Shown one piece after another: positions 55,002 through 63,147 of a DNA stretch of 64,000 bases. Location of the stretch: positions 124,001-188,000 of the forward strand of contig CAWAFI010000005.1 in assembly GCA_963781285.1 (NCBI GenBank), in the 5' to 3' direction. This DNA comes from CAIWHR01 sp963781285. GTDB taxonomy: Bacteria > Pseudomonadota > Gammaproteobacteria > Burkholderiales > Casimicrobiaceae. Position numbers and translations under genes: made by a program. The notes beneath the pieces are model-generated. The model ran no database searches. It was not told the DNA's origin and saw only the letters and a list, made by a program, of their open reading frames with translations. The number at the start of each line of letters is the position of its first letter. The stretch's first letter is position 1.

Positions 55002-57665
55002 TCATCGGCACTGCTCGGCGTGTTCGCGTGCAAGGCGCAGATATTCCCGCGCCTGCGCGTGCCAGCGGGAGGCGTCCGCGGGTGAAGTGTCGCGCAGGTG
55101 CCAGAGCGAAATCTTGGCGCGCAGACACGCGCGCTGGCATTGATGGAAATGCACGAGCGCATCAGGCGGGGCATCGCCGCTTTGCGCCGTGTAAGCGTCG
55201 AAGAGATCTCGTCTCAAGCCGGGCGCGCCCAGGCGCTCGCACTCGAGCGCAAGAAAGGCGAGCTCGTCGACCGGATCGAGGATACGGAACTCGCGCGAAA
55301 ATTCGAGGCAATCGATGATTTGCGGCTGCGGCAGGAGGCAGATGTGCTCGGGCCGCAGGTCTCCGTGACCCTCGACGATGCGACCCGCGTGCACCCGTTC
55401 GTCGAACAGGCCCTGTCGCGTCTCCAGCATCGCCAAGAGCTGCGCGCAGGCAGGCTCGAACAGCTCGGGAAGAACCTTGTGCGCGCTCAGCTCGCGCCGG
55501 CTGTCGGCGATGCCGCAGGCGAGGCGCTCGCGGTACGCATCGGGCGTCATTGGAACCGGCGGGCACTCGCGATAAAAGCGGGTGAGCGCGCCGACAACAT
55601 TGCGGATGTCTTCGTCCCGTACGGCGTTGCAGCGTATCGCATGATCGAGCATCCGGTCGGCGGGCAGGCGGCGCATTCGGACGAGCCAGTCGACGACGGC
55701 GCCGTCTTGCCCGAGGTGCATCCGGCCGTCCGCGTCGACGGAGAGCGGCACGATGCCGACGTAGACGCCTTGCGTGAGGCGGCGATTGAGCCGTACTTCC
55801 TCGCTGCAATTCCGCCGGCGCGCGGCCTCGGTGCTGAAATCGAGGTAATCGTAGCGTACGGGCTTCTTCAACTTCCACGCCTCGCCGTCGGCGAAAAAGA
55901 CCCATGACATGTGCGTCTCGACCACCGCCACGCCCCCGGCCCTCTCAGGGTAGCTGTCCGGTCGCGTCAGGAACGCCACTTTCGCCAGGAGTCCGGGATC
56001 GGTGGGAGGCCGTGGACCGCTGGTTGCACTTCCACCTGCGGTGTCTGCGGCGCCGATTCGCGCGAGCAACGCGCGCCAAGACGCCGGATCGCGCGCGCGG
56101 TCGAGCGGTGCTTCGGCGTCGTACGTCACGACAGCCGCGGCCTCGTCCGCCGCCAGCGGTTCGCGCATGGCGAGCTGATGGTCGAGCACCGCGAGGTCGG
56201 CCTCCGACGCGTCGGTGCCGCGCCGGGCGCGCTCGGCGATGCGGGCGCGCAGTGTCGCGTCGGTTGCGGCAAAGGCGACGATTGCGAACGGGATTTCGCG
56301 CTCGGCAGCGAAATCGCGGAATGCCGCGCGCTGCCGGCGGGCGAGGAACGTTCCGTCGACGATCGCGATGTCGCCGGCGTCGACGATGGCGCGCGCGAGC
56401 GAAAGTGCATGGGCGTAGGTGGCCTGGGTCGCATCCGCCGCATAGAGACCTTGCCCAACCGCCGAGCCGGATTTCGCCCGCGCGGGGAGCCCGTGCAGGC
56501 GCTTGCGTTCGATGTCGGTGCGGACCCGAATCGCGCCGGTCAGCTCGACGAACGCCTGCGTGAGCGCCGTCTTGCCACAGCCCGATACGCCGTGGGTGAC
56601 GATCAACGCCGGGCGCGGCGGCCGGGCGTAGCGCTGCGCGAGGGCCACGTAGGTCCGGTATTCGGTGGCGAGCAAGGACTTGTCGTCACCGAGTCCGAGT
56701 TGGCGTGCCCGCAGCGAGGTCACCTTGGCGCGGACCATCCCCCGGTAGGCAAGGTAGAAACGCAGCACCGCGAGTCCCCCGTAGTCCCCGGTGGCCTCCA
56801 AATAGGCGTTCAGGAAGCGATGCGCGAGATCCGGGCGGCGGCGGTCCTCGAGGTCCATCACGACGAACGCGACCTCGCTCATCACGTCGATCCAGCGCAG
56901 GTGGTCGTTGAACTCGATGCAATCGAAAACCGTCAGCTCGCCGTCGACCTCCGCGATATTGCCGAGGTGCAGGTCGCCGTGGCATTCGCGGACGAAGCCT
57001 TCGCGTTTGCGCTGCCCGAACGTCGCCGCCCGCGCCGCGAATTCGCTTTCGGTCCAGTCGCGCAGCGCGGCGAGCGCAGTACGATCCGCCGCATCCTCGA
57101 GCAGCGGCTCGATTTGCGCGAAGTTCTGCAGCGCGTAGCCGCGAATGTCCTCGGGCGAACCGAACGCGGCGTCGGCGCCCGCGACGGCGACACTGCCGTG
57201 AAATGCAGCGACGGTGGCTGCCAGCGCGTCGATGTGCGCGAAGGTGAGCGCGCCGTCCGCCAGCATCCGGCTGGCCAGCGCCTGCTGCGGGAATTCGCGC
57301 ATCCTGACGGCGTATTCCAGTACTGGCCCGCCCCCACCAAGCGCCGGGGCGTCGAGGCTGCCGGTAATCGCTACGACGTCGAGATAGAGCGCCGGCGCCA
57401 AACGGCGGTTCAATCGCAGCTCCTCCTCGCAGTAGAACTTGCGCGCGGCGAGCGTCGTGAAGTCGAGAAAGCCGAGGTTGACCGGCTTCTTGAGCTTGTA
57501 CGCGTAACGTCCGGTAAGGAGCACGCAGGAGATGTGCGTCTCCAGGAGGGACACGCGCTCGCATTCCGCGCCGAACACCGTCGGCCGGGCAAGCGCCGCA
57601 ACGAGGCGCGAGAGATCGTTCGCGTTCGCGGGTGAAGCGGGAGGCATCATCGGCGGACCCGACAT
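55002..57665 (-). CDS. Kinase-P-loop-kinase fusion: APH-like / AAA-like / APH-like
   Basis: 887 residues. N-terminal phosphotransferase-like domain (1-340) with 'YAYKLKKPVNLGFLDFTT' and 'ECHGDLHLGNIAEVDG' (catalytic HGD, about 232). P-loop domain (about 350-520) with 'VTHGVSGCGKTALTQAF'. Second phosphotransferase-like domain (about 560-887) with 'EAWKLKKPVRYDYLDFST' and 'EGHGDLRPEHICLLP'. The two outer domains are clearly duplicates of each other. Proteins with one APH-like plus one P-loop kinase domain are known as bifunctional aminoglycoside phosphotransferase/ATP-binding; three domains is longer. The substrate is unknown. Confidence 0.85.
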   Translation of the reverse strand: MSGPPMMPPASPANANDLSRLVAALARPTVFGAECERVSLLETHISCVLLTGRYAYKLKKPVNLGFLDFTTLAARKFYCEEELRLNRRLAPALYLDVVAITGSLDAPALGGGGPVLEYAVRMREFPQQALASRMLADGALTFAHIDALAATVAAFHGSVAVAGADAAFGSPEDIRGYALQNFAQIEPLLEDAADRTALAALRDWTESEFAARAATFGQRKREGFVRECHGDLHLGNIAEVDGELTVFDCIEFNDHLRWIDVMSEVAFVVMDLEDRRRPDLAHRFLNAYLEATGDYGGLAVLRFYLAYRGMVRAKVTSLRARQLGLGDDKSLLATEYRTYVALAQRYARPPRPALIVTHGVSGCGKTALTQAFVELTGAIRVRTDIERKRLHGLPARAKSGSAVGQGLYAADATQATYAHALSLARAIVDAGDIAIVDGTFLARRQRAAFRDFAAEREIPFAIVAFAATDATLRARIAERARRGTDASEADLAVLDHQLAMREPLAADEAAAVVTYDAEAPLDRARDPASWRALLARIGAADTAGGSATSGPRPPTDPGLLAKVAFLTRPDSYPERAGGVAVVETHMSWVFFADGEAWKLKKPVRYDYLDFSTEAARRRNCSEEVRLNRRLTQGVYVGIVPLSVDADGRMHLGQDGAVVDWLVRMRRLPADRMLDHAIRCNAVRDEDIRNVVGALTRFYRECPPVPMTPDAYRERLACGIADSRRELSAHKVLPELFEPACAQLLAMLETRQGLFDERVHAGRIVEGHGDLRPEHICLLPQPQIIDCLEFSREFRILDPVDELAFLALECERLGAPGLRRDLFDAYTAQSGDAPPDALVHFHQCQRACLRAKISLWHLRDTSPADASRWHAQAREYLRLAREHAEQCR

Positions 57666-57743
57666 AGCTCTACCTTCTCCCTCCCCAATGGATGGTCAAA
57701 GCTCATTATCGCCCCGCACGAGCGGAACCCGTCGCCATCGACG

Positions 57744-57784
57744 TTGACCTTCGTCAATGCCCGGCCGTCGGACCACGCTAGATT
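57744..57784 (+). promoter_or_regulatory. FNR/ANR-type promoter of groEL
   Basis: Site TTGACCTTCGTCAA at 57,744-57,757; -10 hexamer TAGATT at 57,779-57,784, first base 28.5 from the site centre. Predicted start near 57,791, 25 bases before the groEL ATG at 57,816. The site lies between groEL and the divergent fusion-kinase gene and could act on both, though no good minus-strand hexamer is seen. Confidence 0.75.
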
Positions 57785-57815
57785 GATTTACGCAGCCCAC
57801 CGCAGGAGGTGCCCG

Positions 57816-59432
57816 ATGGCAGCCAAGACGCTGAAATTCGACCGCGAGGCGCGCGAGAAGATTTGCGCCGGTCTCAACATGCTGGCCGCGGCCGTCAGGG
57901 TCACGCTGGGTCCGAAGGGTCGCACGGTGATGCTGGAGAGGAGTTATGGTGCGCCGATAGTGATCAATTCCGGCGTGATCGTGGCGAGGGAGATCGAGCT
58001 TGCGGACAGGCTCGAGAACCTCGGCGCGCAGATGGCGCGCGAGGTCGCGGCCCGGACCTCGGAAACCGCGGGCGACGGAACGACGACGGCGACGTTGCTC
58101 GCGCAGTCGATAGTCAACGAAGGCATGAAATTCGTCGCCGCGGGTCTCGATCCGATGGACCTGAAGCGGGGCATCGATACGGCGGTCGACGCTGTCGTGG
58201 CGGAACTCAAGCACAACTCGCGCCCATGTGCCTCGCGGCAGGAAATTGCGCAGGTAGGCACGATCTCGGCCAATGGCGACGTGTCGATCGGCGACATGAT
58301 CGCCGAGGCGATGGAGAAAGTCGGCGACAACGGCGTCATCAAGACCGAGGATGGCCGGGGCATGACCAACGAGCTCGAGGTCGTCGAAGGCTTGCAGTTC
58401 GACCGTGGCTTCCTGTCGCCGTATTTCATCACCGATGCCGAAAAGCAGCGCGTGGTGCTCGAGGAGGCGGGTGTGCTCGTCCACGACAGAGCGATTGCCT
58501 CGATTCGCGATCTGCTCCCGTTGCTCGAGAAGATCTCCGGCGAGGGCCGGCCGCTGCTGGTGATCGCCGAGGACGTGACCGGCGAGGCGCTGGCCACGCT
58601 GGTGATCAATACGCTGCGCGGCGTGCTGAAGACCTGCGCCGTGAAGGCGCCGGGGTTCGGCGACAAGCGCAAGGCGCTGCTCTCGGACATCGCGATCCTG
58701 ACCGGCGGTACCGTGATCTCCGAGGACGCCGGCCTCAAGCTGGAAAACGTGGGCCTCGCGGAACTGGGCCGCGCGCGACGGATCGAGATCGACAAGGACG
58801 CGACGACGCTGATCGGCAGCGCCGGCGCACCGGACGCGATTCGCGCGCGGATCGCCCAGCTCCGCAAGGCGAGCGACGAGGCGAAGACCGAGTACGAACG
58901 CAAGGAACTCGAAGAACGGGTCGCCAAGCTTGCCGGCGGCGTGGCGTTGGTCAAGGTCGGAGCATCGACCGAAACCGAGATGAAGGAGAAGAAGTCACGG
59001 GTCGAAGACGCGTTGCATGCGACGCGCGCCGCGGTGGCCGAGGGAATCGGACCGGGCGGTGGCGTTGCGCTGCTCCGGGCGCGGCATGCGCTCGATACGC
59101 TGCACGGGGCGACGCTCGGCCAGGACGCGGGCATCCGGATCGTGCGGCGGGCGCTCGAGGAGCCGTTGCGCCAGATTGTGGCGAACGCAGGGCAGGAACC
59201 GTCCGTCGTCCTGGCGAGGGTAGTCGAGGCTGCCGGCAACTTCGGTTACAACGCCGCGACGGGCGAGTATGGCGACATGATGGCCATGGGCATCATCGAC
59301 CCGACCAAGGTCACGCGCCTCGGCCTGCAGAACGCTGCATCCATCGCGGGCCTGATTCTCACGACGGACTGCATCATCGCGGAGGCGCCGCCCGTTCCCG
59401 CGTCAGCCGAAGCGATGCCGGACACCGCGTGA
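57816..59432 (+). CDS. groEL: Orphan GroEL-type chaperonin without GGM tail
   Basis: 538 residues from the ATG at 57,816 (GCAGGAGG before it). ATP site 'TLGPKGRTVMLERSYGAPIV' and 'ETAGDGTTTATLLAQSIV'; apical 'FDRGFLSPYFITDAEK'; 'IGPGGGVALLRAR'; 'EYGDMMAMGIIDPTKVTR'. It begins 'MAAKTLKFDREAREKICAGL'. The C-terminus ends '...SAEAMPDTA' and lacks the usual GGM repeats. No groES is adjacent. It is therefore probably a second, specialised GroEL, transcribed from an FNR-type promoter. Confidence 0.93.
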   Translation: MAAKTLKFDREAREKICAGLNMLAAAVRVTLGPKGRTVMLERSYGAPIVINSGVIVAREIELADRLENLGAQMAREVAARTSETAGDGTTTATLLAQSIVNEGMKFVAAGLDPMDLKRGIDTAVDAVVAELKHNSRPCASRQEIAQVGTISANGDVSIGDMIAEAMEKVGDNGVIKTEDGRGMTNELEVVEGLQFDRGFLSPYFITDAEKQRVVLEEAGVLVHDRAIASIRDLLPLLEKISGEGRPLLVIAEDVTGEALATLVINTLRGVLKTCAVKAPGFGDKRKALLSDIAILTGGTVISEDAGLKLENVGLAELGRARRIEIDKDATTLIGSAGAPDAIRARIAQLRKASDEAKTEYERKELEERVAKLAGGVALVKVGASTETEMKEKKSRVEDALHATRAAVAEGIGPGGGVALLRARHALDTLHGATLGQDAGIRIVRRALEEPLRQIVANAGQEPSVVLARVVEAAGNFGYNAATGEYGDMMAMGIIDPTKVTRLGLQNAASIAGLILTTDCIIAEAPPVPASAEAMPDTA

Positions 59433-59534
59433 TCGATGCCGCGGCAACGCTTGTCTGCTACAATTATCTAAATGGTCCGTGGGGCGCTCTTCCCGTTTCG
59501 CCCCGCGCGACATCCGGTTGCACCGGAGAGAAGC

Positions 59535-60332
59535 ATGAGGCAGTCGGCTCCAGATTCACGACGCAGGCCGCGCGGCCGGTCCCGGCCGACGATGACTCGC
59601 GGCAGAGCCTCGTCGGTGCCCACGAACCCCGACGCTCATCGGTGGACCAGATGCACGGAGTGCAGTCTCCGGAGCATCTGCCTGCCATTCGACTTGCCGC
59701 GCCTGGAACACGAGCGCCTCTCGTCTGCGATCACCTCGCGCCGGCGCTTGGGGCCCGGTGAGGCCCTTTATGGAGCAGGCGACAAGCTCGCCGCCGTTTA
59801 TGCCGTCCGGTCCGGTTTTTTCAAGACGAGCGTGATTTCCGAGGACGGCCGAGAGCAGGTCACGAGCTTCCCCATGGCCGGAGACATCGTCGGTCTCGAC
59901 GGCATCGGCGACGAGCATGGCGCAAGCCGCGCGGTTGCGCTGGCCGAAAGCGAGGTCTGCATCATCTCCCTGTTGAGCCTGATGCGGCTCGGCCGCGAGG
60001 ACCAGCCGATCCAGCACCAGTTTTCCCGGGTGCTGGGCCGCGAGATCGGCCGCCACCAAAGCGTGATGACCATGCTCGGTAGCATGTGCGCGGAGAAGCG
60101 TCTCGCGGCCTTCCTGCTCAACCTCTCGCGGAGCTGGCTGGCACGGGGCTTTTCGCCGTCGGACTTCCAGCTGCCGATGACGCGCGAGGATATCGGCAGC
60201 TATTTGGGAATCAAGCTGGAGACCGTCAGCCGCGCCCTGGTCAAGTTGCACACAAGAGGTTTGATCGACGCAAACCGACGACACGTCGAGATACGCGATC
60301 TCGACGGTCTGGCGAAGCTGGTCGGGCGCTGA
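59535..60332 (+). CDS. fnr: FNR/ANR-type oxygen-sensing transcription regulator
   Basis: 265 residues from the ATG at 59,535 with GGAGAG upstream; an earlier in-frame start would add 21. The N-terminal cluster 'RCTECSLRSICLPFDL' has C-x2-C-x5-C, the same spacing as E. coli FNR, and a fourth Cys is in 'AESEVCII', so a [4Fe-4S] oxygen sensor is likely. The cNMP-like domain follows ('LGPGEALYGAGDKLAAVYAV'). The HTH 'REDIGSYLGIKLETVSRALV' has E-x-x-S-R, the recognition residues for TTGA half-sites. Five such palindromes flank it, none in front of its own start. Confidence 0.93.
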   Translation: MRQSAPDSRRRPRGRSRPTMTRGRASSVPTNPDAHRWTRCTECSLRSICLPFDLPRLEHERLSSAITSRRRLGPGEALYGAGDKLAAVYAVRSGFFKTSVISEDGREQVTSFPMAGDIVGLDGIGDEHGASRAVALAESEVCIISLLSLMRLGREDQPIQHQFSRVLGREIGRHQSVMTMLGSMCAEKRLAAFLLNLSRSWLARGFSPSDFQLPMTREDIGSYLGIKLETVSRALVKLHTRGLIDANRRHVEIRDLDGLAKLVGR

Positions 60333-60366
60333 TTCCGCGGCGCGTGGACGCAGAATCGGCGCGCTC

Positions 60367-60816
60367 TCACTTCCGCGTCTGCATCTCGCGTTGCCGGCCG
60401 CGGCCCGCCAGTTCGGACAGTTCCACCAAGGGCGTCGCGAGATGCGGCAACAGATCGTCGATCGTGATAATCCCGACCAGGATGCCTGCGGCGTCGACGA
60501 CGGGCATGCGCCGCACGCCCTTTGCGGCCATCAGCCGGACAGTGTCGACGCAGGTCTTGCGCTCTTCGACGGTGACCAATGAATCAGTCAGCAGATCACC
60601 GAGCCTGATGCCTTTCGCGTCCAGCCCTGGCGCCACGACCTCCACCACGATGTCGCGGTCGGTGACGATGCCGATCGGCGCGCCTTGGCCCTCGGTCCCT
60701 TCCACGACCAGCAGATCACCGACGTGGTGACGCCGCATCAGATTCGCTGCTTCGACGACCGTTGTGTCGCGCGTAGCGCAAACAACGTTGCGATTGCAGA
60801 TCTCGCCTATTGTCAT
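60367..60816 (-). CDS. Tandem CBS-domain protein
   Basis: 149 residues, two CBS motifs: 'MTIGEICNRNVVCATRDTTV...GIVTDRD' and 'RLGDLLTDSLVTVEERKTCV...GIITIDDLL'. Stand-alone CBS pairs bind adenine nucleotides and sense energy state. In Burkholderia low-oxygen loci such proteins sit with FNR-controlled genes. It follows the 96-residue ORF on the same strand by 45 bases, and that ORF has an FNR-type promoter, so it is probably oxygen-regulated. Confidence 0.88.
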   Translation of the reverse strand: MTIGEICNRNVVCATRDTTVVEAANLMRRHHVGDLLVVEGTEGQGAPIGIVTDRDIVVEVVAPGLDAKGIRLGDLLTDSLVTVEERKTCVDTVRLMAAKGVRRMPVVDAAGILVGIITIDDLLPHLATPLVELSELAGRGRQREMQTRK

Positions 60817-60861
60817 GACGACCGTCCCCCAATCAGCTCGTTTCTTCGCATCGCTCCGCCG

Positions 60862-61152
60862 TTAGCGGCGACGGCGCTCGCCGACCCCGGCAGGCTCCTC
60901 GATCACCGCGGTATCATCGCCGTCCATTCCTGCCCAATCATCGACGCCGCCTTCGCCTGGGTCCGCCCTCGGCGCATCGCCGACATCAAAGGAGAGCGAT
61001 GCGGGAAGGGCGTCGTCATAGTCATTGCCCGGCCGCGCGGCACCGCCCAGCTCGGGTTGCGGCCGCGCATGCGGTACCCGTCTTACTGGCTCCGCGGGAT
61101 GGCGCCTGCTCGGGCTCCGTTTCCGTCTTCCGCTACGGATCGATGATGGCAT
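60862..61152 (-). CDS. 96-residue acidic-tailed protein, FNR-promoter proximal
   Basis: The ATG at 61,152 has GGTGAGG 7 bases upstream, and the gene lies behind the FNR-type promoter at 61,213-61,253. The N-terminal third is Arg/Pro-rich ('MPSSIRSGRRKRSPSRRHPA'); the rest is acidic and disordered-looking ('GNDYDDALPASLSFDVGDAP'). No family recognised. Codon third positions are GC-rich like neighbouring genes. It may only be a spacer upstream of the CBS gene, but promoter, ribosome site and spacing favour a real gene. Confidence 0.5.
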   Translation of the reverse strand: MPSSIRSGRRKRSPSRRHPAEPVRRVPHARPQPELGGAARPGNDYDDALPASLSFDVGDAPRADPGEGGVDDWAGMDGDDTAVIEEPAGVGERRRR

Positions 61153-61212
61153 TGTGTAGCCTCACCAAAACAATCTCTTCGCCGATACGCTTGAGCGATG
61201 CCCTACGCAAAA

Positions 61213-61253
61213 AGCATAGCTCACGCATCTCCTCCGGTCTTGACAATTGTCAA
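61213..61253 (-). promoter_or_regulatory. FNR/ANR-type promoter before the 96-residue ORF and CBS gene
   Basis: Perfect palindrome TTGACAATTGTCAA at 61,240-61,253. On the minus strand TATGCT lies at 61,218-61,213, first base 28.5 from the site centre. Predicted start near 61,205, about 50 bases before the ATG at 61,152. It is the most symmetric of the five sites. Confidence 0.75.
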
Positions 61254-61303
61254 GCGTAGGGCCGACCGAAGCGACGACGTTCGGCGCTCGCAATGATCCG
61301 CGG

Positions 61304-61849
61304 CTATCGATGTGCGCGGTGCCTGGCGCTGACGCGCTTCGCCTGCATGCCTTCTGCGGCGGGCTCGGCGATGAATTGCACCTGCACCCCCTGCAGCAAC
61401 CGGTCGAATGCGTGGTCCACGACGTTCTCGCGGTTGAAATAGTAGGTGGTGCCATCTTTGGTCTCGATGAAACCGTAACCCTCGTCGGCAAATATCCGCG
61501 CTACGGCACCATGCAGCGACGCCTCGTGCTTCTTCACGTCCCCCCGCTGCACCCGGACGACATCCTCGAGCCTGCGCGTAACGGCGTCGAAGGCATCGCG
61601 CACCGCTACATATACGTCCTCGTCATGGTCGCGATTGACCACGATCTCGTGGTTCGGGACGCGTAGCGCCACCCGGACGCTGAACCAGCGTCCCTGGTGG
61701 TGATGGCGACGCTGCTCCTCGACGGCTACTTCGCATCCCGTGACATTCGGATGGAATTCCTCGAGCTTGGCGACCCGTTGACGGATTCGTATCTCCAGCG
61801 CATCGGACTGCGGGATATGGCGCATCGTGATCTTCAGCGGAATTTGCAT
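61304..61849 (-). CDS. hpf: Hibernation-factor (HPF/RaiA) domain fused to a cold-shock-like domain
   Basis: 181 residues from the ATG at 61,849 with CAGGAG upstream. Residues 1-105 are an HPF/RaiA fold ('MQIPLKITMRHIPQSDALEI', 'RVAKLEEFHPNVTGCEVAVE'). Residues 113-163 are a cold-shock nucleic-acid-binding domain ('HGAVARIFADEGYGFIETKD'). The first part would sit in the ribosome's mRNA/tRNA path and silence translation; the second may bind RNA. It differs from long HPF, whose C-terminal domain is a dimerisation domain. Behind an FNR-type promoter. Confidence 0.9.
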   Translation of the reverse strand: MQIPLKITMRHIPQSDALEIRIRQRVAKLEEFHPNVTGCEVAVEEQRRHHHQGRWFSVRVALRVPNHEIVVNRDHDEDVYVAVRDAFDAVTRRLEDVVRVQRGDVKKHEASLHGAVARIFADEGYGFIETKDGTTYYFNRENVVDHAFDRLLQGVQVQFIAEPAAEGMQAKRVSARHRAHR

Positions 61850-61922
61850 GTTCACTCCTGGCTGCGGATCGGCCCCGCGGGAGGCGGCCGAGTATTTGCG
61901 TGTCCCGTGCGCATCCAGAGTC

Positions 61923-61964
61923 ACGATAACGGATGGCGCGCGCGTGACGCTTGACCTTGGTCAA
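61923..61964 (-). promoter_or_regulatory. FNR/ANR-type promoter of the HPF-cold-shock gene
   Basis: Site TTGACCTTGGTCAA at 61,951-61,964. On the minus strand TATCGT lies at 61,928-61,923, first base 29.5 from the site centre. Predicted start near 61,916, 67 bases before the ATG at 61,849. The site overlaps the last codons and stop of the CapA gene, so it is partly inside a coding region. Confidence 0.7.
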
Positions 61965-62965
61965 CGCGATGCGGCCTGCGGCCGCCGCACGTGGATGGCA
62001 TGGCCCTCCTCGCGCGCGAAACGGGTCCCCATCTCCGATGAAAGCAACTCCATCCGGTCCAGGATCTCGTCCCGCTCCGACCCGTGCGCCTGCGCGACCC
62101 GCGCGTACGCGAGCGTGACGGGGAAAAGGTCGATGCGGTGCAACTGGCTGCCTTCCATCCGGAGCCGGAACACGAGCGACCAGTCATTGCGCAACTCGCG
62201 GTCGACGGCATAGTCGTCGATGAAATCGCCGGTGTCGTACAGGATCGGCTTGCCGGCGTAGATCTCGATGCCCTGAAACACGTGCGCGCTGTGACCATAG
62301 TAGATATCGGCACCGAGGTCGATTACCGCGTGCGCGAAGTCGCGGAACAGCGTCGTCGGCCGCAGCCGCATGTTCGGGCCCCAGTGATTGGAGAACACGA
62401 CGATCGTGGCTCCTGCCGCGCGCGCAGCCCCAATCGCGTCGGCGACGCGGCCAACCGACTCCGGCGCGAGCGACACCGGCAGATACTGCGTTCCCGCGTG
62501 GTCGCGCGTTGCCGCGAACGCCGGTTCGTTGTCGGTGAACGCGATCAAGGCGATGGAGGTCGGCGGACGACCGCCGCTCACAAGTGCCGGCCGCGCCGCG
62601 TGGGCAGCATTCCGGCCGGCGCCGGCATGTGCGATTCCGGCGCGGTCCAGCGTCTCCAACGTGTCGATGAGTCCCCGTTCCCCGAAATCGAGCGTGTGGT
62701 TGTTGGCGAGCGAGCACGCATCGATCCGCGCGGCGCGCAGCACCTCCACCGTCGATGGGTCCGCGCGAAAGTGGAACACCTTTGGCGTGCGCGACCAGGG
62801 TGTCGCGTGCGTGGTCAGCGCGCACTCGAGGTTGGCGATACGTAGGTCGGCGTCCGCTAGCAACGGCAATACATCGCCCCATGGCTGCGCGGGCTTCATC
62901 CGCCGCAATTCACGGTCGACACCGCGACCGAGCATCACGTCGCCGATGAATGCGACGTCGATCAT
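61961..62965 (-). CDS. CapA-family (poly-gamma-glutamate capsule-type) metallophosphatase
   Basis: 334 residues. It starts 'MIDVAFIGDVMLGRGVDREL' (first metal motif GD), then 'IANLECAL' (NxE), 'SLANNHTLDFG' (NNH), 'VFSNHWGPNMRL' (NHWG) and 'IYYGHSAHVFQGIEIYAGKP' (GHxxH), the CapA/PGA_cap metallophosphatase series. There is no signal peptide, so it is probably cytoplasmic. CapA proteins take part in polyglutamate capsule export, but many homologues have other roles. No capB/C is nearby. A half FNR site (TTGACCTGG) lies upstream, not a full palindrome. Confidence 0.88.
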   Translation of the reverse strand: MIDVAFIGDVMLGRGVDRELRRMKPAQPWGDVLPLLADADLRIANLECALTTHATPWSRTPKVFHFRADPSTVEVLRAARIDACSLANNHTLDFGERGLIDTLETLDRAGIAHAGAGRNAAHAARPALVSGGRPPTSIALIAFTDNEPAFAATRDHAGTQYLPVSLAPESVGRVADAIGAARAAGATIVVFSNHWGPNMRLRPTTLFRDFAHAVIDLGADIYYGHSAHVFQGIEIYAGKPILYDTGDFIDDYAVDRELRNDWSLVFRLRMEGSQLHRIDLFPVTLAYARVAQAHGSERDEILDRMELLSSEMGTRFAREEGHAIHVRRPQAASR

Positions 62966-63147
62966 CGGTTCTGCCTGCGTCGGAAGCTCATTGACCTGGT
63001 CTCGGCAGGCGGCCTTCGAAACCGCAGCGTTCCATTCCGGTAGGGGCGGATGAAGACAGGGCGCTCAACACGATGGTCGGGCCCGCCAAGGAACGCGGCC
63101 TCGCACCCGGAGCGATTCGCCCGCCCGAGCGCGAGGCCAAGTTGATG

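Noticed and set aside
61133..61228. A 31-residue minus-strand ORF with a strong GGAGGAG site just below the perfect FNR palindrome.
   Set aside because: The predicted start of transcription (near 61,205) lies inside it, so it would have no leader; the GGAGGAG is probably fortuitous. Kept only as an alternative.
62990..63003. A TTGACCTGG half-site upstream of the CapA gene.
   Set aside because: The second half is CTCG, not TCAA; only one half matches, so not called an FNR site.
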